A DNA stretch of 47,731 nucleotides from Tissierellales bacterium (GCA_025210965.1 JAOAQY010000159.1:1-47731), one strand, 5' to 3'. Counted from the first letter of the stretch, positions 1 through 9,464 are shown. Notes: generated by a model not told the origin, from the sequence alone. Translations and numbers: made by a program.

Positions 1-47
1 ATCAAACCGTAAAGCCTAGTTTCACTATTTACAAATACATCACTCAT
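1..47 (-). CDS. aroE: N-terminus of probable shikimate dehydrogenase, cut by window edge
   Basis: Only the first 15 codons and part of a 16th are inside the window. Reading down from the ATG at 47 gives MSDVFVNSETRLYGL. The 'ETRLYGL' segment matches the usual start of AroE proteins (T-K/R-L-Y-G-L-I-G, the first strand of the substrate domain). An AAAGGTG ribosome site lies at 61-67 on the complementary strand, 13 bases from the ATG, which is a little long. AroE reduces 3-dehydroshikimate to shikimate with NADPH. The call rests on a very short fragment, so the reading frame is more secure than the name. Confidence 0.45.
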   Translation of the reverse strand, partial: MSDVFVNSETRLYGL

Positions 48-159
48 CTAAAAACCACCACACCTTTCTGCAAGTATTTTTTACATTCTAGCAGGGAAAA
101 GAAAGAAAAACAAGCAAAAAAGAAATATCAGGTAACGAAAAAGAATGAAACCATCTTAC

Positions 160-798
160 CTATTTGTGTTTTTCAGACTCAATTTTTATAAATTCAGGTA
201 AATAGTTAGGAGTGCAACCTTTTGCTACCTTTTCACTCTTGTATAAACCAACTTTTTCTCCTAGAGCAACTAATCTATCTTTATAAATAGGCTCAAAAAT
301 TCCAATCCATGCAGCACACATATTCATAGTCCACTGAACAATCGGTTCTTCTGTCGCTAAGTCAGATTCTATGTCATGAACCAACCTATTGGTATTCTCA
401 AATTCTGTTTTGCCTGTCCATCTTAATCTGGCTTGATAATACCAAAATAGTCTTCTAAGTATTGATTGATTATGGTGTTGAAAACTTTCTAGTAATTTGA
501 TTGTCTTCTTGCTTTTAGTAAGTTGGTTTGCCAGAAACCACTCGGATATTCTTAGAGCTTCGGTTTCTTCATGAACAGCCAAGTCCGACATCATGGTTTC
601 GATAACAGACAATGACAGTGTATTTTTATCTAAAATAAGAACAGCCACAAGTCTCGGGTAATATTTTTCAGTTGACCACAGTTCCATAGCTAAGGCATGG
701 TCTCTTTTAATGCCTTTAGCTATGGATTTAAGTTTTCCCATTGGTACACTATCTGCATTTAAGGTTTCAAGTACTTCATTTGCTTTAGTAGATAACAT
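160..798 (-). CDS. AlkD-like DNA alkylation repair protein (HEAT repeats)
   Basis: A 212-residue helical protein of the DNA alkylation repair family (AlkC/AlkD type, PF08713). These are HEAT-repeat glycosylases that remove cationic 3- or 7-alkylated purines. The family-typical segment 'HALAMELWSTEKYYPRLVA' is at about residues 34-52, where the pattern is L-A-x-x-L-W followed by a short gap and R-L-x-A. It is followed by alternating amphipathic helices to the end. The length is close to, slightly shorter than, the usual 220-235. An AAGGAGG site precedes the ATG at 798. I cannot confirm the catalytic aspartate by eye, so some divergence from true AlkD is possible. It stands as its own unit between probable aroE and a DUF6544-like gene. 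Confidence 0.75.
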   Translation of the reverse strand: MLSTKANEVLETLNADSVPMGKLKSIAKGIKRDHALAMELWSTEKYYPRLVAVLILDKNTLSLSVIETMMSDLAVHEETEALRISEWFLANQLTKSKKTIKLLESFQHHNQSILRRLFWYYQARLRWTGKTEFENTNRLVHDIESDLATEEPIVQWTMNMCAAWIGIFEPIYKDRLVALGEKVGLYKSEKVAKGCTPNYLPEFIKIESEKHK

Positions 799-1002
799 TT
801 AGTCCTCCTTATATAAATGATTTTTATTGGTAGTTCAATTATATCACAGTTCTTTAAATTACCTCGCATAAAAATCTATTTACTTAGCAAATAGCTATGA
901 ATCACAACAAAAACAAAGCCAAGAATTTAAAGCAACCCTAAATTCCTGACTTCATCGATTATTCTTCGCTTTTCACTTCTCATCCGCAATTTTTAACTTA
1001 TT

Positions 1003-1830
1003 TTAAAAATTGTCGTCAAACTGAACATCAACTATCTCAAATTGCATATAACAAAAATCTCCCTCTGGCAAATGCCAAAGCACTCTACCAAATTGAGGCA
1101 CTTTAAAACCGTGAAATTCTTTCCAACCTTTAACTGGAACTGACCATTCGTAAGTTCCCTTTTCCTTGCCTCTATACTTGTATCTATTCGATACAAAATT
1201 AACTGGCACACCATCCTCTGTAAAATAGAACAGTGCAGATCTAGTTATCGTTCCCTTGGTAATTATAGCCCTTGCCGATTGATCATCAACAGGCTCCCAG
1301 TGAATATCTTGGTGCGTAAACGCTGTTGGAAACCAAAGTACATCACTTAGGTATTTTAGTACTGCTGCTTCATTTACAGCTCTTCCCGAGTGTTCGAATC
1401 GCTTTATACTTCCAAATACCTTATAAATCATATAACCCATAGCTTCCCCTAGTCTCTCATACATAAGCGTAAGCGGAAATCTACCTATGTAGCTTCTCTT
1501 ACTCCATACATATGCTATAGGGTCTATAGTGTAGTACTGTTCTGATGTAAACGTTCTCCAAACCTCGTGCTCTGCGTGTCTTACCTTGCCTTTCATCTTG
1601 AGCTTAACTCTAGAAATTTTCTTTTTACCAAAAACACCTGCAAAATTGTAATATTTCCAAACTATTTCCGGTACATCTTCTATATCCGATTCTTTTATCG
1701 TCTCTTCTAAATTAATACTATCCTTCATCATATTCTCAACTGAAGTCTCAACCTTTTCATTGAGCATAATCGTCGATATAATAATCCATAAAATGACCAT
1801 TACCATAAAGATTCCGAATATTGTTCCCAT
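1003..1830 (-). CDS. Membrane-anchored DUF6544/DUF6920-like protein, function unknown
   Basis: A 275-residue protein with one N-terminal membrane segment (about residues 3-25) and a long beta-rich domain. It resembles an uncharacterised family that I recall as DUF6544 or DUF6920. The supporting pattern is 'PEIVWKYYNFAG' near residue 55, then 'VRHAEHEVWRTFTSEQYY' near 83 and a Tyr/Trp-rich second half. The family number is from memory. The start at 1830 is supported by an AGAGGGGGAG ribosome site directly upstream. No function is known to me. The domain looks like a lipid-binding or scaffold fold rather than an enzyme, but that is a guess. Confidence 0.6.
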   Translation of the reverse strand: MGTIFGIFMVMVILWIIISTIMLNEKVETSVENMMKDSINLEETIKESDIEDVPEIVWKYYNFAGVFGKKKISRVKLKMKGKVRHAEHEVWRTFTSEQYYTIDPIAYVWSKRSYIGRFPLTLMYERLGEAMGYMIYKVFGSIKRFEHSGRAVNEAAVLKYLSDVLWFPTAFTHQDIHWEPVDDQSARAIITKGTITRSALFYFTEDGVPVNFVSNRYKYRGKEKGTYEWSVPVKGWKEFHGFKVPQFGRVLWHLPEGDFCYMQFEIVDVQFDDNF

Positions 1831-1944
1831 CCGAGCTCCCCCTCTTTATATCATCGATACAAATTATATCTATTCTCTTATCTCATAAGTCCATGTATCT
1901 AATATAATACATTCAAAGGGTAAAATCAATGCTTATTCCTACTT

Positions 1945-4014
1945 CTATAGCTTGAAATGACTTACCTCATTTGACAAATTTTTAGCTAAGTTTTCAAGAG
2001 CCTCTCCTGCACTCTGCGTCTCCTCCATAGATGCAAGCTGTTCTTCTGCTGCTGCCGACACATTTTGTGACTCTGCCGCCGTCTCTTTTGCATAATTTGA
2101 AAGCTCAGAAGATTTTTCCACTACGCTCTGCATTATAGCCCTTATATCAAGTATTTTTCTTTCAACTGAATTTATTCCTGAATTTACATTTGCTACTTGA
2201 CTCTCTATATCTCCAAAATATTTTCCCGAAGTTTTTATAGCTAAAACACTCTCTTCCATGACTTCTGTAACTGCTTCAATCGATTTTATTATCCTCTCAG
2301 TATTAGAAGTATTCTTTGATACGATATCATTTATCTGTTCAGTAGAGCTCTTCGAATTCATGGCTAGTTTTCTAATCTCCTCTGCTACTACAGCAAATCC
2401 TCTTCCGTGTTCACCAGCTCTCGATGCTTCTATAGCAGCATTTAATGCCAACAAATTAGTTTGTTCAGTAATCCCCTGAATGACAGAAAGTATATCCCCT
2501 ATTTCTTTAGAGCTTTTATCTAGCTCCTCTACAAAATTTGAAAGCTCGGCGATATTTTCACCAGTCTTTCCAAGTTTTTCTTCAGTAATTTCCAATGCAT
2601 CTCTGCCCTTTATCGTTACTTCTTTCGTCTTTTTCGCTTCATTTTGCATATCTTTCGACGCATCCAATGTCAAATCCACATGACTATCTGCATCTACAAG
2701 CTTATCAGAAGCTGATTGCACCACTTCCATTTGTTCTCTAGAATTTTCCGCTACTAATCCTATAGATTCTGCTATCTGAGTAGATGCTTGACTATTTTGT
2801 TCTATAATCTCTCCTAATTGACTAGCTGAAGAATCAACATCCTCTGCATGCGATTTAAGATGTCCTATAAGTTCTCTCAATTGCCTCTTCATAGAATTGA
2901 AATCTCTAGACAATTCTCCAAATTCGTCATTTGTGCTTATTTGAAAATTTTCTCCATCTAATATTCCTTCTGAAATCTCATTTACCTCTCGTGTCAAATG
3001 CTTTAATGGTCTAAGGTAAAAACCAACAATTATTATAGATGTTACAAGTATAATTACTGCAAATATTATTATCATTGAAATTGATTTTAAGCTTTCCCTC
3101 TCTTGTATACCCTGTATACTCTCCATGTGCTTCGTCGCTATATCTAGATTCCTATAGTACTCCACTGTATCTAACTGTAACTTAAGAGCGTAAATCACCT
3201 TTCCTTGCTTTTCGATAGGCGCATATATAGTTACATTTCTTCCCAGGCCTTCTATTTTAGATTCTTTAGAGCTAAATACCTCATTTATAAACTGATCACT
3301 ACTTTTCTCACCAATTTTTATGCTATTATCTATTCCCTCTGCTGATGATTCAATTAAAACCACACCATCTGAATTTACAAGGTTAAACAATTCAATCCCG
3401 CTTTTGCCATCAATTAACTCTTTTAGTGATTCTCCTATAGTATTAGCATCTATTGCCGCCTCAACTATTCCTCGTCCATCAGCTCTCGGAAGTGCAATAA
3501 ATTTAAATATATCACCAGTTTCTGCTTGTATAGTAAGTGGCGTAATTATTTCATCAGTTTCCCCAGTAATTAATCCTCTATATCCTTCCCATATATCAAA
3601 TAAATTATTTCCAACTGCCTGATTTGATGTCGAATAAGTAAATACGCCAGCAGCGTTAGTAACGTACAAATCATCCACATCAAAACGCTCTTTAAGCTCA
3701 ACTAAATTTTTTAGTGCAAAATCCTTACCTCCATTAGTTCTCTCTCTGTCAATTACAATCATACTTTCTCCAGCGATCTTGAGCATATGCTCTAAATCAT
3801 TCTCGAGAATTAGCACGTACTCACCAATCTGCTTTGATAATTCCATCAGCGTATTTTCTACATCTTTTTCACTACTTCTATTAAGTTCCCATTTGCTCTC
3901 TTCAACAGCTGTAGATGTCTTTTTTTGTATACTTCTAGCAAAAAAAGCACTTATCCCGGTTATAAGAATAAGTATCACTGCCAAATACATTGTCATTTTT
4001 CCTTTGATCTTCAT
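1945..4014 (-). CDS. Methyl-accepting chemotaxis protein with double-Cache-type sensor
   Basis: A transmembrane chemoreceptor. It has an N-terminal membrane helix (first 25 residues), an extracellular sensor of about 290 residues that looks like a dCache domain (including '[16 protein letters not shown]'), a second membrane helix near 315-337, a HAMP linker, and a long helical methyl-accepting region. The kinase-contact tip is well conserved ([19 protein letters not shown], then H-G-R-G-F-A-V-V). I choose the ATG at 4014 over one at 4029 because GGAGGGA sits 6-8 bases upstream of 4014 and would lie inside the longer reading. The ligand is unknown; Cache domains commonly bind amino or organic acids. 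No other chemotaxis gene is nearby, so it must work with a CheA/CheW encoded elsewhere. Confidence 0.95.
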   Translation of the reverse strand: MKIKGKMTMYLAVILILITGISAFFARSIQKKTSTAVEESKWELNRSSEKDVENTLMELSKQIGEYVLILENDLEHMLKIAGESMIVIDRERTNGGKDFALKNLVELKERFDVDDLYVTNAAGVFTYSTSNQAVGNNLFDIWEGYRGLITGETDEIITPLTIQAETGDIFKFIALPRADGRGIVEAAIDANTIGESLKELIDGKSGIELFNLVNSDGVVLIESSAEGIDNSIKIGEKSSDQFINEVFSSKESKIEGLGRNVTIYAPIEKQGKVIYALKLQLDTVEYYRNLDIATKHMESIQGIQERESLKSISMIIIFAVIILVTSIIIVGFYLRPLKHLTREVNEISEGILDGENFQISTNDEFGELSRDFNSMKRQLRELIGHLKSHAEDVDSSASQLGEIIEQNSQASTQIAESIGLVAENSREQMEVVQSASDKLVDADSHVDLTLDASKDMQNEAKKTKEVTIKGRDALEITEEKLGKTGENIAELSNFVEELDKSSKEIGDILSVIQGITEQTNLLALNAAIEASRAGEHGRGFAVVAEEIRKLAMNSKSSTEQINDIVSKNTSNTERIIKSIEAVTEVMEESVLAIKTSGKYFGDIESQVANVNSGINSVERKILDIRAIMQSVVEKSSELSNYAKETAAESQNVSAAAEEQLASMEETQSAGEALENLAKNLSNEVSHFKL

Positions 4015-4214
4015 TATCTGTCCCTCCAATAACTATTAAAAAACCCTATAAATACATCCCTTCTATTATATACAAATTATTAGCCACAATGAAGATATAC
4101 AAAAAAAATTTGCAGTTTACTTTTCTTAATTTACGTTTATATCGTTTTTAATCAAATCTTAATTGGGTAATTATATAATAATGTGATTTCAAATTTTAGG
4201 AGGTTCAGTTTAAT

Positions 4215-5891
4215 ATGAAAAAACAGTCAATATTATTAGGGTTAGTTTTAGCGGCTGCAATAGTAGGTGGGGGAATCTATTTGCAAACATCTAAAACAGA
4301 TACAGTATCTAACGAAATAGTTAGTTCTGAAAAAGATTCATCTCAGCAAAACACAAATGATTTAGTGGTATCAGAGTGGGCAAAAAATCAAAATGAAAAA
4401 GAAGTGAAAACAAGCTCAAAAAAAGCTTTAGACTTCTCCGCTTTTAAATCAGCTATGGATTCAATGAGTAACGAACGAGTTCAAGAATTAGATAAAATAG
4501 TGCTAGAAGCTAGCGTATCCGATTTACAAAAAGCACTAGATGACAAATCAATAACTAGCGTAGAGTTGGTTACTTACTATCTAAAGAGAATAGAAGCTTA
4601 TGATGTAAATAAATTAAATTCAATAATAACTTTAAATTCAAAAGCATTGGAAAGAGCTATGGCTCTAGATAGCGATAGATTCTCTACAGATGTTAGAGGC
4701 TCACTATATGGTCTTCCTGTGTTATTAAAAGACAATATCGCAACTGGTGACCATATTCCAAACACTGCAGGTGCAAAGGCTCTCGAAAATGCTCTCAGCA
4801 AAAAAGAAGCGCATATAGTAACAAAACTTAGGGAACAAGGTGCTATCGTTCTCGGTAAGGCAAACTTGAGCGAATGGTCAAATTTTATGACTTCAAATAG
4901 CAATAACGGTTATTCGGCGCTAGGTGGCCAAACTCACAACCCCTACGGAACATTTGATGTAGGTGGATCAAGTTCTGGTCCCGCAGCTTCAGTATCAGCT
5001 AACCTATCAGCACTAGCCATAGGTACAGAAACTAGCGGATCGTTAATTTATCCTTCGGGACAAAATAGCGTAGTTGCATTAAAACCTACATGGGGTCTGT
5101 GGAGCACAGAGAACATAATCCCTATAGCAGATTCACAAGACACTGCCGGACCAACAGTTAGACACGTCGAGGATGCAGCTGCTCTATTGTATGCACTCAC
5201 AGATAATGAGAAGTACAAAGGCAAAGACTATAAAAATGTTTTAGATTCTAGTTATTTGAAGGGCAAGAAAATAGCACTAGCTACTGGTGAAGTATTCTCT
5301 TATCTACAGAGAAGCGAAGATAAAGCTGCACTTGAAAATGTAAAAACAGAACTTGAAAAACTCGGCGCAGAAGTTATCGAAGTAGAAATTCCTATGTCCG
5401 CATTTAATATAGATTCTATGAATGTTTTGAAAAGCGAATTCAAATACGGAGTAAATGCTTATATAAAATCAAACGATATTGAATCTATACGTTCTATAGA
5501 AGATCTTATAGCATATAATAAAGAAGACATTGAAAATAGAGCTCCTCTTGGTCAAGATTTAATAGAATCAGCTCAAAAAGAAGCTCTTTCTGAAGATAAG
5601 CTGAAAGCTCTTGTAGATTCTAATAGAACTACAACTCGAACAGCTTTAGATGAAGCTCTGAAAGATGTGGATGCAATATTCTCTATTAGCAATCATTTAT
5701 CTGGAGTCTACGCAGCAGCAGGATATCCAGCTCTAACCGTTCCTGCAGGGTATAGAGAAAATAATGAGCCTATTGGTGTTACTTTCGTAGGTAGAGCATT
5801 TGAAGATGATAAGTTATTAAGCATCGGTTATGCTTATGAGATGGGAACAAAACATAGAAATATTGAGAAGCAAACTCTAAACGACAAATAA
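4215..5891 (+). CDS. Exported amidase-signature family hydrolase
   Basis: A 558-residue protein whose N-terminal hydrophobic segment (about residues 5-22) acts as signal peptide or anchor. It is followed by a polar linker and an amidase-signature domain from about residue 95. Visible family features are Lys172 in 'LPVLLKDNIATGD', the 'GGSSSGPAASVSANLSA' glycine/serine loop at 250-266, and the nucleophile region 'GTETSGSLIYPS', with Ser276 as the likely nucleophile. These make the Ser-cisSer-Lys triad. The position after the nucleophile is Leu-Ile-Tyr rather than the common Ile-Arg-x, typical of the exported Gram-positive branch. The substrate is not predictable; GatA is excluded by export and context. 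An AGGAGG site precedes the ATG. The gene stands alone and ends at a long compound terminator. Confidence 0.93.
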   Translation: MKKQSILLGLVLAAAIVGGGIYLQTSKTDTVSNEIVSSEKDSSQQNTNDLVVSEWAKNQNEKEVKTSSKKALDFSAFKSAMDSMSNERVQELDKIVLEASVSDLQKALDDKSITSVELVTYYLKRIEAYDVNKLNSIITLNSKALERAMALDSDRFSTDVRGSLYGLPVLLKDNIATGDHIPNTAGAKALENALSKKEAHIVTKLREQGAIVLGKANLSEWSNFMTSNSNNGYSALGGQTHNPYGTFDVGGSSSGPAASVSANLSALAIGTETSGSLIYPSGQNSVVALKPTWGLWSTENIIPIADSQDTAGPTVRHVEDAAALLYALTDNEKYKGKDYKNVLDSSYLKGKKIALATGEVFSYLQRSEDKAALENVKTELEKLGAEVIEVEIPMSAFNIDSMNVLKSEFKYGVNAYIKSNDIESIRSIEDLIAYNKEDIENRAPLGQDLIESAQKEALSEDKLKALVDSNRTTTRTALDEALKDVDAIFSISNHLSGVYAAAGYPALTVPAGYRENNEPIGVTFVGRAFEDDKLLSIGYAYEMGTKHRNIEKQTLNDK

Positions 5892-5917
5892 AATTTTTTA
5901 GTACTATTTTAAAATAG

Positions 5918-5996
5918 GCTACCTATTCAATATATATTACTGGGTTATTTTTACCAATAATTATATAATCTGCAAAAGGTAGCTTATTTTTATTTT
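5918..5996 (+). terminator. Long two-tier terminator of the amidase gene
   Basis: An outer stem, GCTACCT (5918-5924) with AGGTAGC (5977-5983), is followed by a T-rich tail at 5984-5996. The 52-base interior folds again: TATATATTA plus TGG pairs with CCA plus TAATTATATA around a 10-base loop, with one mismatch. It lies 27 bases after the amidase stop codon. The architecture is longer than a usual intrinsic terminator. Confidence 0.6.
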
Positions 5997-6013
5997 GAAA
6001 TTTTTTAGAACAC

Positions 6014-6040
6014 AAAAAAAGGAGATGCAATCGCATCTCC
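6014..6040 (-). terminator. Terminator of the tRNA-Leu gene
   Basis: An 8-bp perfect stem, GGAGATGC (6021-6028) with GCATCTCC (6033-6040), is followed in the minus direction by seven T (6020 down to 6014). It lies 34 bases past the tRNA 3' end. Confidence 0.85.
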
Positions 6041-6044
6041 TTTC

Positions 6045-6067
6045 GTCATCACTCAGCAAGTGATGAC
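6045..6067 (-). repeat. Hairpin between tRNA-Leu 3' end and its terminator
   Basis: A perfect 9-bp inverted repeat, GTCATCACT (6045-6053) and AGTGATGAC (6059-6067), with a 5-base loop. It has no T-tract of its own. It begins 6 bases after the encoded CCA and could mark or block 3' processing of the precursor. Confidence 0.7.
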
Positions 6068-6073
6068 ACTCTC

Positions 6074-6160
6074 TGGTGCCGAAGGTGGGACTCGAACCCA
6101 CACGATGTTTCCACCACTGGATTTTGAATCCAGCGCGTCTGCCAGTTCCACCACTTCGGC
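6074..6160 (-). tRNA. tRNA-Leu (anticodon CAA)
   Basis: An 87-base gene including an encoded CCA (6074-6076). The 7-bp acceptor stem is GCCGAAG with CTTCGGC. The D arm contains TGGCAGACGCGC. The anticodon stem CTGGA/TCCAG holds loop TTCAAAA, giving anticodon CAA (reads UUG). A long variable arm follows, as in class II tRNAs, then the T arm with GTTCGAGTCCC. All features point to leucine. Confidence 0.97.
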
Positions 6161-6196
6161 CTAGCATGTCAGCGGTTTGTCCTGCTGACAAGATAT

Positions 6197-6225
6197 ATAA
6201 TACCACGGGCAGATTGATAAGTCAA
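6197..6225 (-). promoter_or_regulatory. Strong promoter of tRNA-Leu
   Basis: On the minus strand, TTGACT (6225-6220) is separated by exactly 17 bases from TATTAT (6202-6197). This is near consensus for the housekeeping sigma factor. The predicted start lies about 30 bases upstream of the mature tRNA. The leader holds a 6-bp inverted repeat (GTCAGC at 6168-6173, GCTGAC at 6184-6189). Confidence 0.8.
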
Positions 6226-6256
6226 TACTTCTTTTCAAATTCAGAATTTACAGATT

Positions 6257-6745
6257 TTAGTAGCCCATTTCTTCAGTCAATGAGTCATCATTTTCAATCC
6301 AATCCGATACCAAAATCACTCTATATTCCTCATGGGTGTCTCGTATAACCACTTCTTTTATACCAGAGTTAATAACAAGTCGTTTGCACATTGCACATGA
6401 ATTCGCATTTTCAACAAGTTTTCCAGTCTTTACATCTCTTCCAACTAAATACAATGTTCCATCAATCATCTCTCGTCTCGATGCATGTAAACAAGCATTT
6501 TGCTCAGCATGAACACTTCTGCACATCTCATATCTCTGCCCTCTAGGTATTTGTAATTTATTTCTCATACAATACCCCAAATCTGAACAATTCTCTCTAC
6601 CTCTAGGAGCTCCTGTATATCCTGTAGAAATAATTTCATCATGCTTAACTATTATCGCACCATAATTTCTTCTAAGACAAGTCCCTCTCTCTAGTACAGT
6701 TTCTGCTATGTCCAAATAATAATTGTGTTTATCGCGTCTTGCCAT
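6257..6745 (-). CDS. Deoxycytidylate (dCMP) deaminase, ComEB-like
   Basis: A 162-residue zinc-dependent deaminase converting dCMP to dUMP, which feeds thymidylate synthesis. The zinc site is 'VHAEQNA' (His and catalytic Glu) plus 'SCAMCKR', where the two cysteines complete the site. The N-terminus 'RRDKHNYYLDIAETVLERG' and the Gly-rich 'STGYTGAPRGRENC' are typical of clostridial and Bacillus ComEB-type enzymes. The start at 6745 is preferred over 6787 because GAGGAGG sits just upstream of it. In many Clostridia this gene lies next to upp and rpiB; here it is about 6.5 kb from them. It is transcribed away from the sensor kinase gene. Confidence 0.95.
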   Translation of the reverse strand: MARRDKHNYYLDIAETVLERGTCLRRNYGAIIVKHDEIISTGYTGAPRGRENCSDLGYCMRNKLQIPRGQRYEMCRSVHAEQNACLHASRREMIDGTLYLVGRDVKTGKLVENANSCAMCKRLVINSGIKEVVIRDTHEEYRVILVSDWIENDDSLTEEMGY

Positions 6746-6794
6746 TTTAATCCTCCTCAAATCTATCCAAACACCCATACAACCCATTATATGC

Positions 6795-6804
6795 TATAAT
6801 TATA
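6795..6804. promoter_or_regulatory. Overlapping head-to-head -10 elements of divergent genes
   Basis: The plus-strand TATAAT at 6795-6800, preceded by TG-C (extended -10), overlaps the minus-strand TATAAT at 6804-6799, preceded by TG-T (also extended -10). Neither has a recognisable -35. The predicted starts give leaders of roughly 40-50 bases for the dCMP deaminase gene (minus) and the kinase gene (plus). If both are used, polymerase binding at one should exclude the other. Confidence 0.5.
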
Positions 6805-6849
6805 ACATATAATGACACAGAATTTTAAATGTAAAATTGGAGACAAATA

Positions 6850-8749
6850 ATGAAAAAACAGTTTATGAAAATAATCGGAGCAGGATTTTTAATTATTTTT
6901 GTATTTATTTTAATCTCATTATTAGCACTTGAGCCATCAAATATAGATATAGATTATACTTCTGCCCAAAATGGCTATTTAGATTTATCTGAATACGATT
7001 TTCAAAGATATATTCACTCATTAAACGGCGAATGGTCCTTTAACTATTTGGATTTAAAAAATTCTAGCTTAGGTGAATTTGCAAAATTACCAGGTTCTTT
7101 TTCTCAAAATCCAAATTATTCACCGCAAGGCTATGGTGAATATATGTTGAAATTAAAACTAAACCCGAACTACGAACTCTACTCATTTAAATTTATGGAT
7201 ATGCCATCAGCTTATAGCTTTTCAATAAATAATAGTGAATTGATATCATCTGGTCTTATCGGAAATGATAAAAGCTCTGAATTTGCTCAAATAAAACACC
7301 AAACAATCATATATAAACCAAGCAGTGATGTCTTATATCTGTCTCTAAAAATTTCTAATTTCCACCATTTTAAGGGCGGTGCTTGGACACCCATACTAAT
7401 AGGTATCCCTGAAAACATACAAAATATTTCAAAACATGAATTGTTCAAATCTTCAATTCTTTTAGGAATATTTTGCTTCATATTTTTCTGGAATCTAAGT
7501 ATGTCTTTTTTACAAAATCAAAGTCAACTATATTTTAAATTAGCTACCACATCACTCTTTTGCATTTTCAAACTAGCTTTGACTAGTAGCTTTATATTGA
7601 GTGCTTTTTCTTTAGACTTCTCTTTTGAAATGCAATTTAAATTGGAATATTTTTTTAGTGTGCTAATTATTCTTATTATATTTGAAATTATTTTCAGCTA
7701 CTTTGAAAATATTATTCCTAGGGAACTATTTCTATTTGCTAGAATAACTCTTATTAGCTATTTATTTATAATATTGATTTTTCCTTTTGAAATCTATGGC
7801 AAAGTTCTGCTGATGATAGGCGCATCTATGATTTTGCTATCAATAATCATATGCTATTTTATAATTATTGAAATAAAATACAAAAAACACTATGCGATAG
7901 TTCTATTTGGAATTTTAACTTCGTGCACAATGATATGCATTGAACTCTTGTACACAAAAAGGACTGATAGTTTTTAATGAATATTCAAATCTATTCTCTT
8001 TGGGCATACTAGTATTTTTACTCTGTTTCTCACACTCTCTAAATTTAGATATATCTAAAGCATTTGAAGGAGCCAAAGAACAGACTAATTTCAAAATATC
8101 ACTATTGCAATCTCAAATCGCACCACACTTTCTTCACAATTCCATAAACACAGCAATTTACATGATTGATACTGAACCAGAACAAGCAAAAGATTTACTG
8201 ATTGATTTCAGCAATTACCTGAGAGCTAAGTTCAGATCCGAAACTCAAAATTTAGACAAAGTAGTCTCTATAAAACAAGAACTAGATGTAGTGCATTCGT
8301 ATATCGCTCTTCAAAGAGCACGATTCGGCAATAAAATAAATGTAAATTATGATATAGATCCAAATTCTTATTTTTTAAGAGTCCCTCCACTTTTATTACA
8401 ACCTTTAGTAGAAAATGCTATAGAACATGGGAATATAAATAATAACATATTTCTATCTATCTCTATAAAACATTCGAATTCAGGGGTAGTAATAAGCATA
8501 CAAGACAACGGACCTGGAATATCAAAAACCAATGTAAAAAAACTTCTTTCGGGCAAATTAGTAGAATCACAATCTCAAAAAAGAGTTGGGCTCGGTCTCT
8601 ATGCAACTCATCACAGGTTAGAAATGCTTTATGGACGTGGTCTAGTCATAACAAGCTCAAAATCAACTGGAACTAGAATTGATATACAAATTCCAATAAC
8701 ATCTAAAAGGGGTATTGAAAATGGTAAAAACATTCATAATAGACGATGA
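6850..8749 (+). pseudogene. 7TMR-DISM sensor histidine kinase (LytS-type), split by a one-base frameshift
   Basis: The first frame (6850-7977, 375 residues) encodes a signal anchor, an extracellular 7TMR-DISM extension-type beta domain ('LNGEWSFNYLDL') and six membrane helices, then stops. The +1 frame (open from 7940 to 8749) continues with the missing seventh helix, a LytS-type phosphoacceptor region ('QSQIAPHFLHNSIN') and a HATPase_c domain with 'DNGPGIS' and 'GLGLYATHHRLEML'. The second frame has no ATG until well inside the kinase domain and no ribosome site of its own. Removing one A from the five-A run at 7956-7960 joins the frames into one protein of about 632 residues with normal domain order. 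It may be a real frameshift, a sequencing error in the A-run, or rarely regulated frameshifting. The kinase overlaps the regulator gene below, its likely partner. A GGAG site precedes the ATG at 6850. Confidence 0.85.
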
Positions 8750-9464
8750 ACCAAATGCTGCTAAATATCTAAAAAGTCTACTAGAGCATAACACAGAAGT
8801 TGATATAATAGGACTTTATACATCAGCACTTGAAGCTTTATCTGATTTTAAAACTAAAGCTCCGGATTTAGTATTTACAGATATTGAAATGCCTGATTTA
8901 AACGGAATATATCTTGCAGAGCAGCTTTTAAAGATAACTCCACATTGCAATATAGTATTTACTACAGCTTACGACGAATATGCGATAGAGGCCTTTGAGA
9001 TAAATGCCCTTGATTATCTTTTGAAACCTATATCTACTCAGCGCTTAAATCAAACTCTATCTAGAATAGTAAATAAAAGCAAATCTATAAATCCCGACAT
9101 TTTAGAAGAGATATCTACTAGTTCTATGAAGCCTCTGGGTAAAATAGTAATTTCTCAAGATGAAAGCATGATACTTATCGATATAAACGATATATCTTAC
9201 TTCGAATCTAGAGGAAAAGAAATACACATCCATACTTCTGACTGCCACTATACTATTAACAAGACTCTTTCGTATTATGAGAAAAAACTCGTAGCTAGTA
9301 ACTTTTACAGATGCCATAAAAGTTATCTAATAAATTTGAATAAACTTGTAAAACTATCTCCTACAATAGGGTATTCTTGGAATGCTTATCTCGAAAAACA
9401 CAAAGAAAAAATCCCCGTGAGTCGATCTAGAGTCGGGGATTTGAAAGAATTATTAGCGCTATAA
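8721..9464 (+). CDS. LytTR-family response regulator
   Basis: A 247-residue two-component regulator. The receiver domain (1-120) has the acidic pair in 'FIIDDEP', the phosphoacceptor Asp in 'LVFTDIEMPDLNG', Thr in 'IVFTTAYDEYA' and Lys in 'LLKPIS'. The LytTR DNA-binding domain (about 145-245) has 'DISYFESRGKEIHIHT', 'FYRCHKSYLINL' and 'IPVSRSRVGDLKELL'. I take the ATG at 8721, 8 bases after AAGGGG, rather than a TTG at 8715. It overlaps the kinase frame by 29 bases, so the two are translationally coupled and probably cognate. No target promoter is identifiable. Confidence 0.95.
   Translation: MVKTFIIDDEPNAAKYLKSLLEHNTEVDIIGLYTSALEALSDFKTKAPDLVFTDIEMPDLNGIYLAEQLLKITPHCNIVFTTAYDEYAIEAFEINALDYLLKPISTQRLNQTLSRIVNKSKSINPDILEEISTSSMKPLGKIVISQDESMILIDINDISYFESRGKEIHIHTSDCHYTINKTLSYYEKKLVASNFYRCHKSYLINLNKLVKLSPTIGYSWNAYLEKHKEKIPVSRSRVGDLKELLAL

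Noticed and set aside
900-960. Terminator hairpin (GAATTTA..TAAATTC) after the DUF6544-like gene
   Set aside because: The stem is AT-only and the T-rich tail is interrupted and distant; too weak to list.
6076-6348. A plus-strand coding frame across the tRNA-Leu region
   Set aside because: It runs antisense through the tRNA and the end of dCMP deaminase, with no ribosome site.
7940-7977. Programmed ribosomal frameshift in the sensor kinase
   Set aside because: The change needed is +1 (or -2) at AAAAAGG with no recognisable +1 stop-codon pause, and no X-XXY-YYZ -1 site applies. A one-base insertion or sequencing error is simpler.
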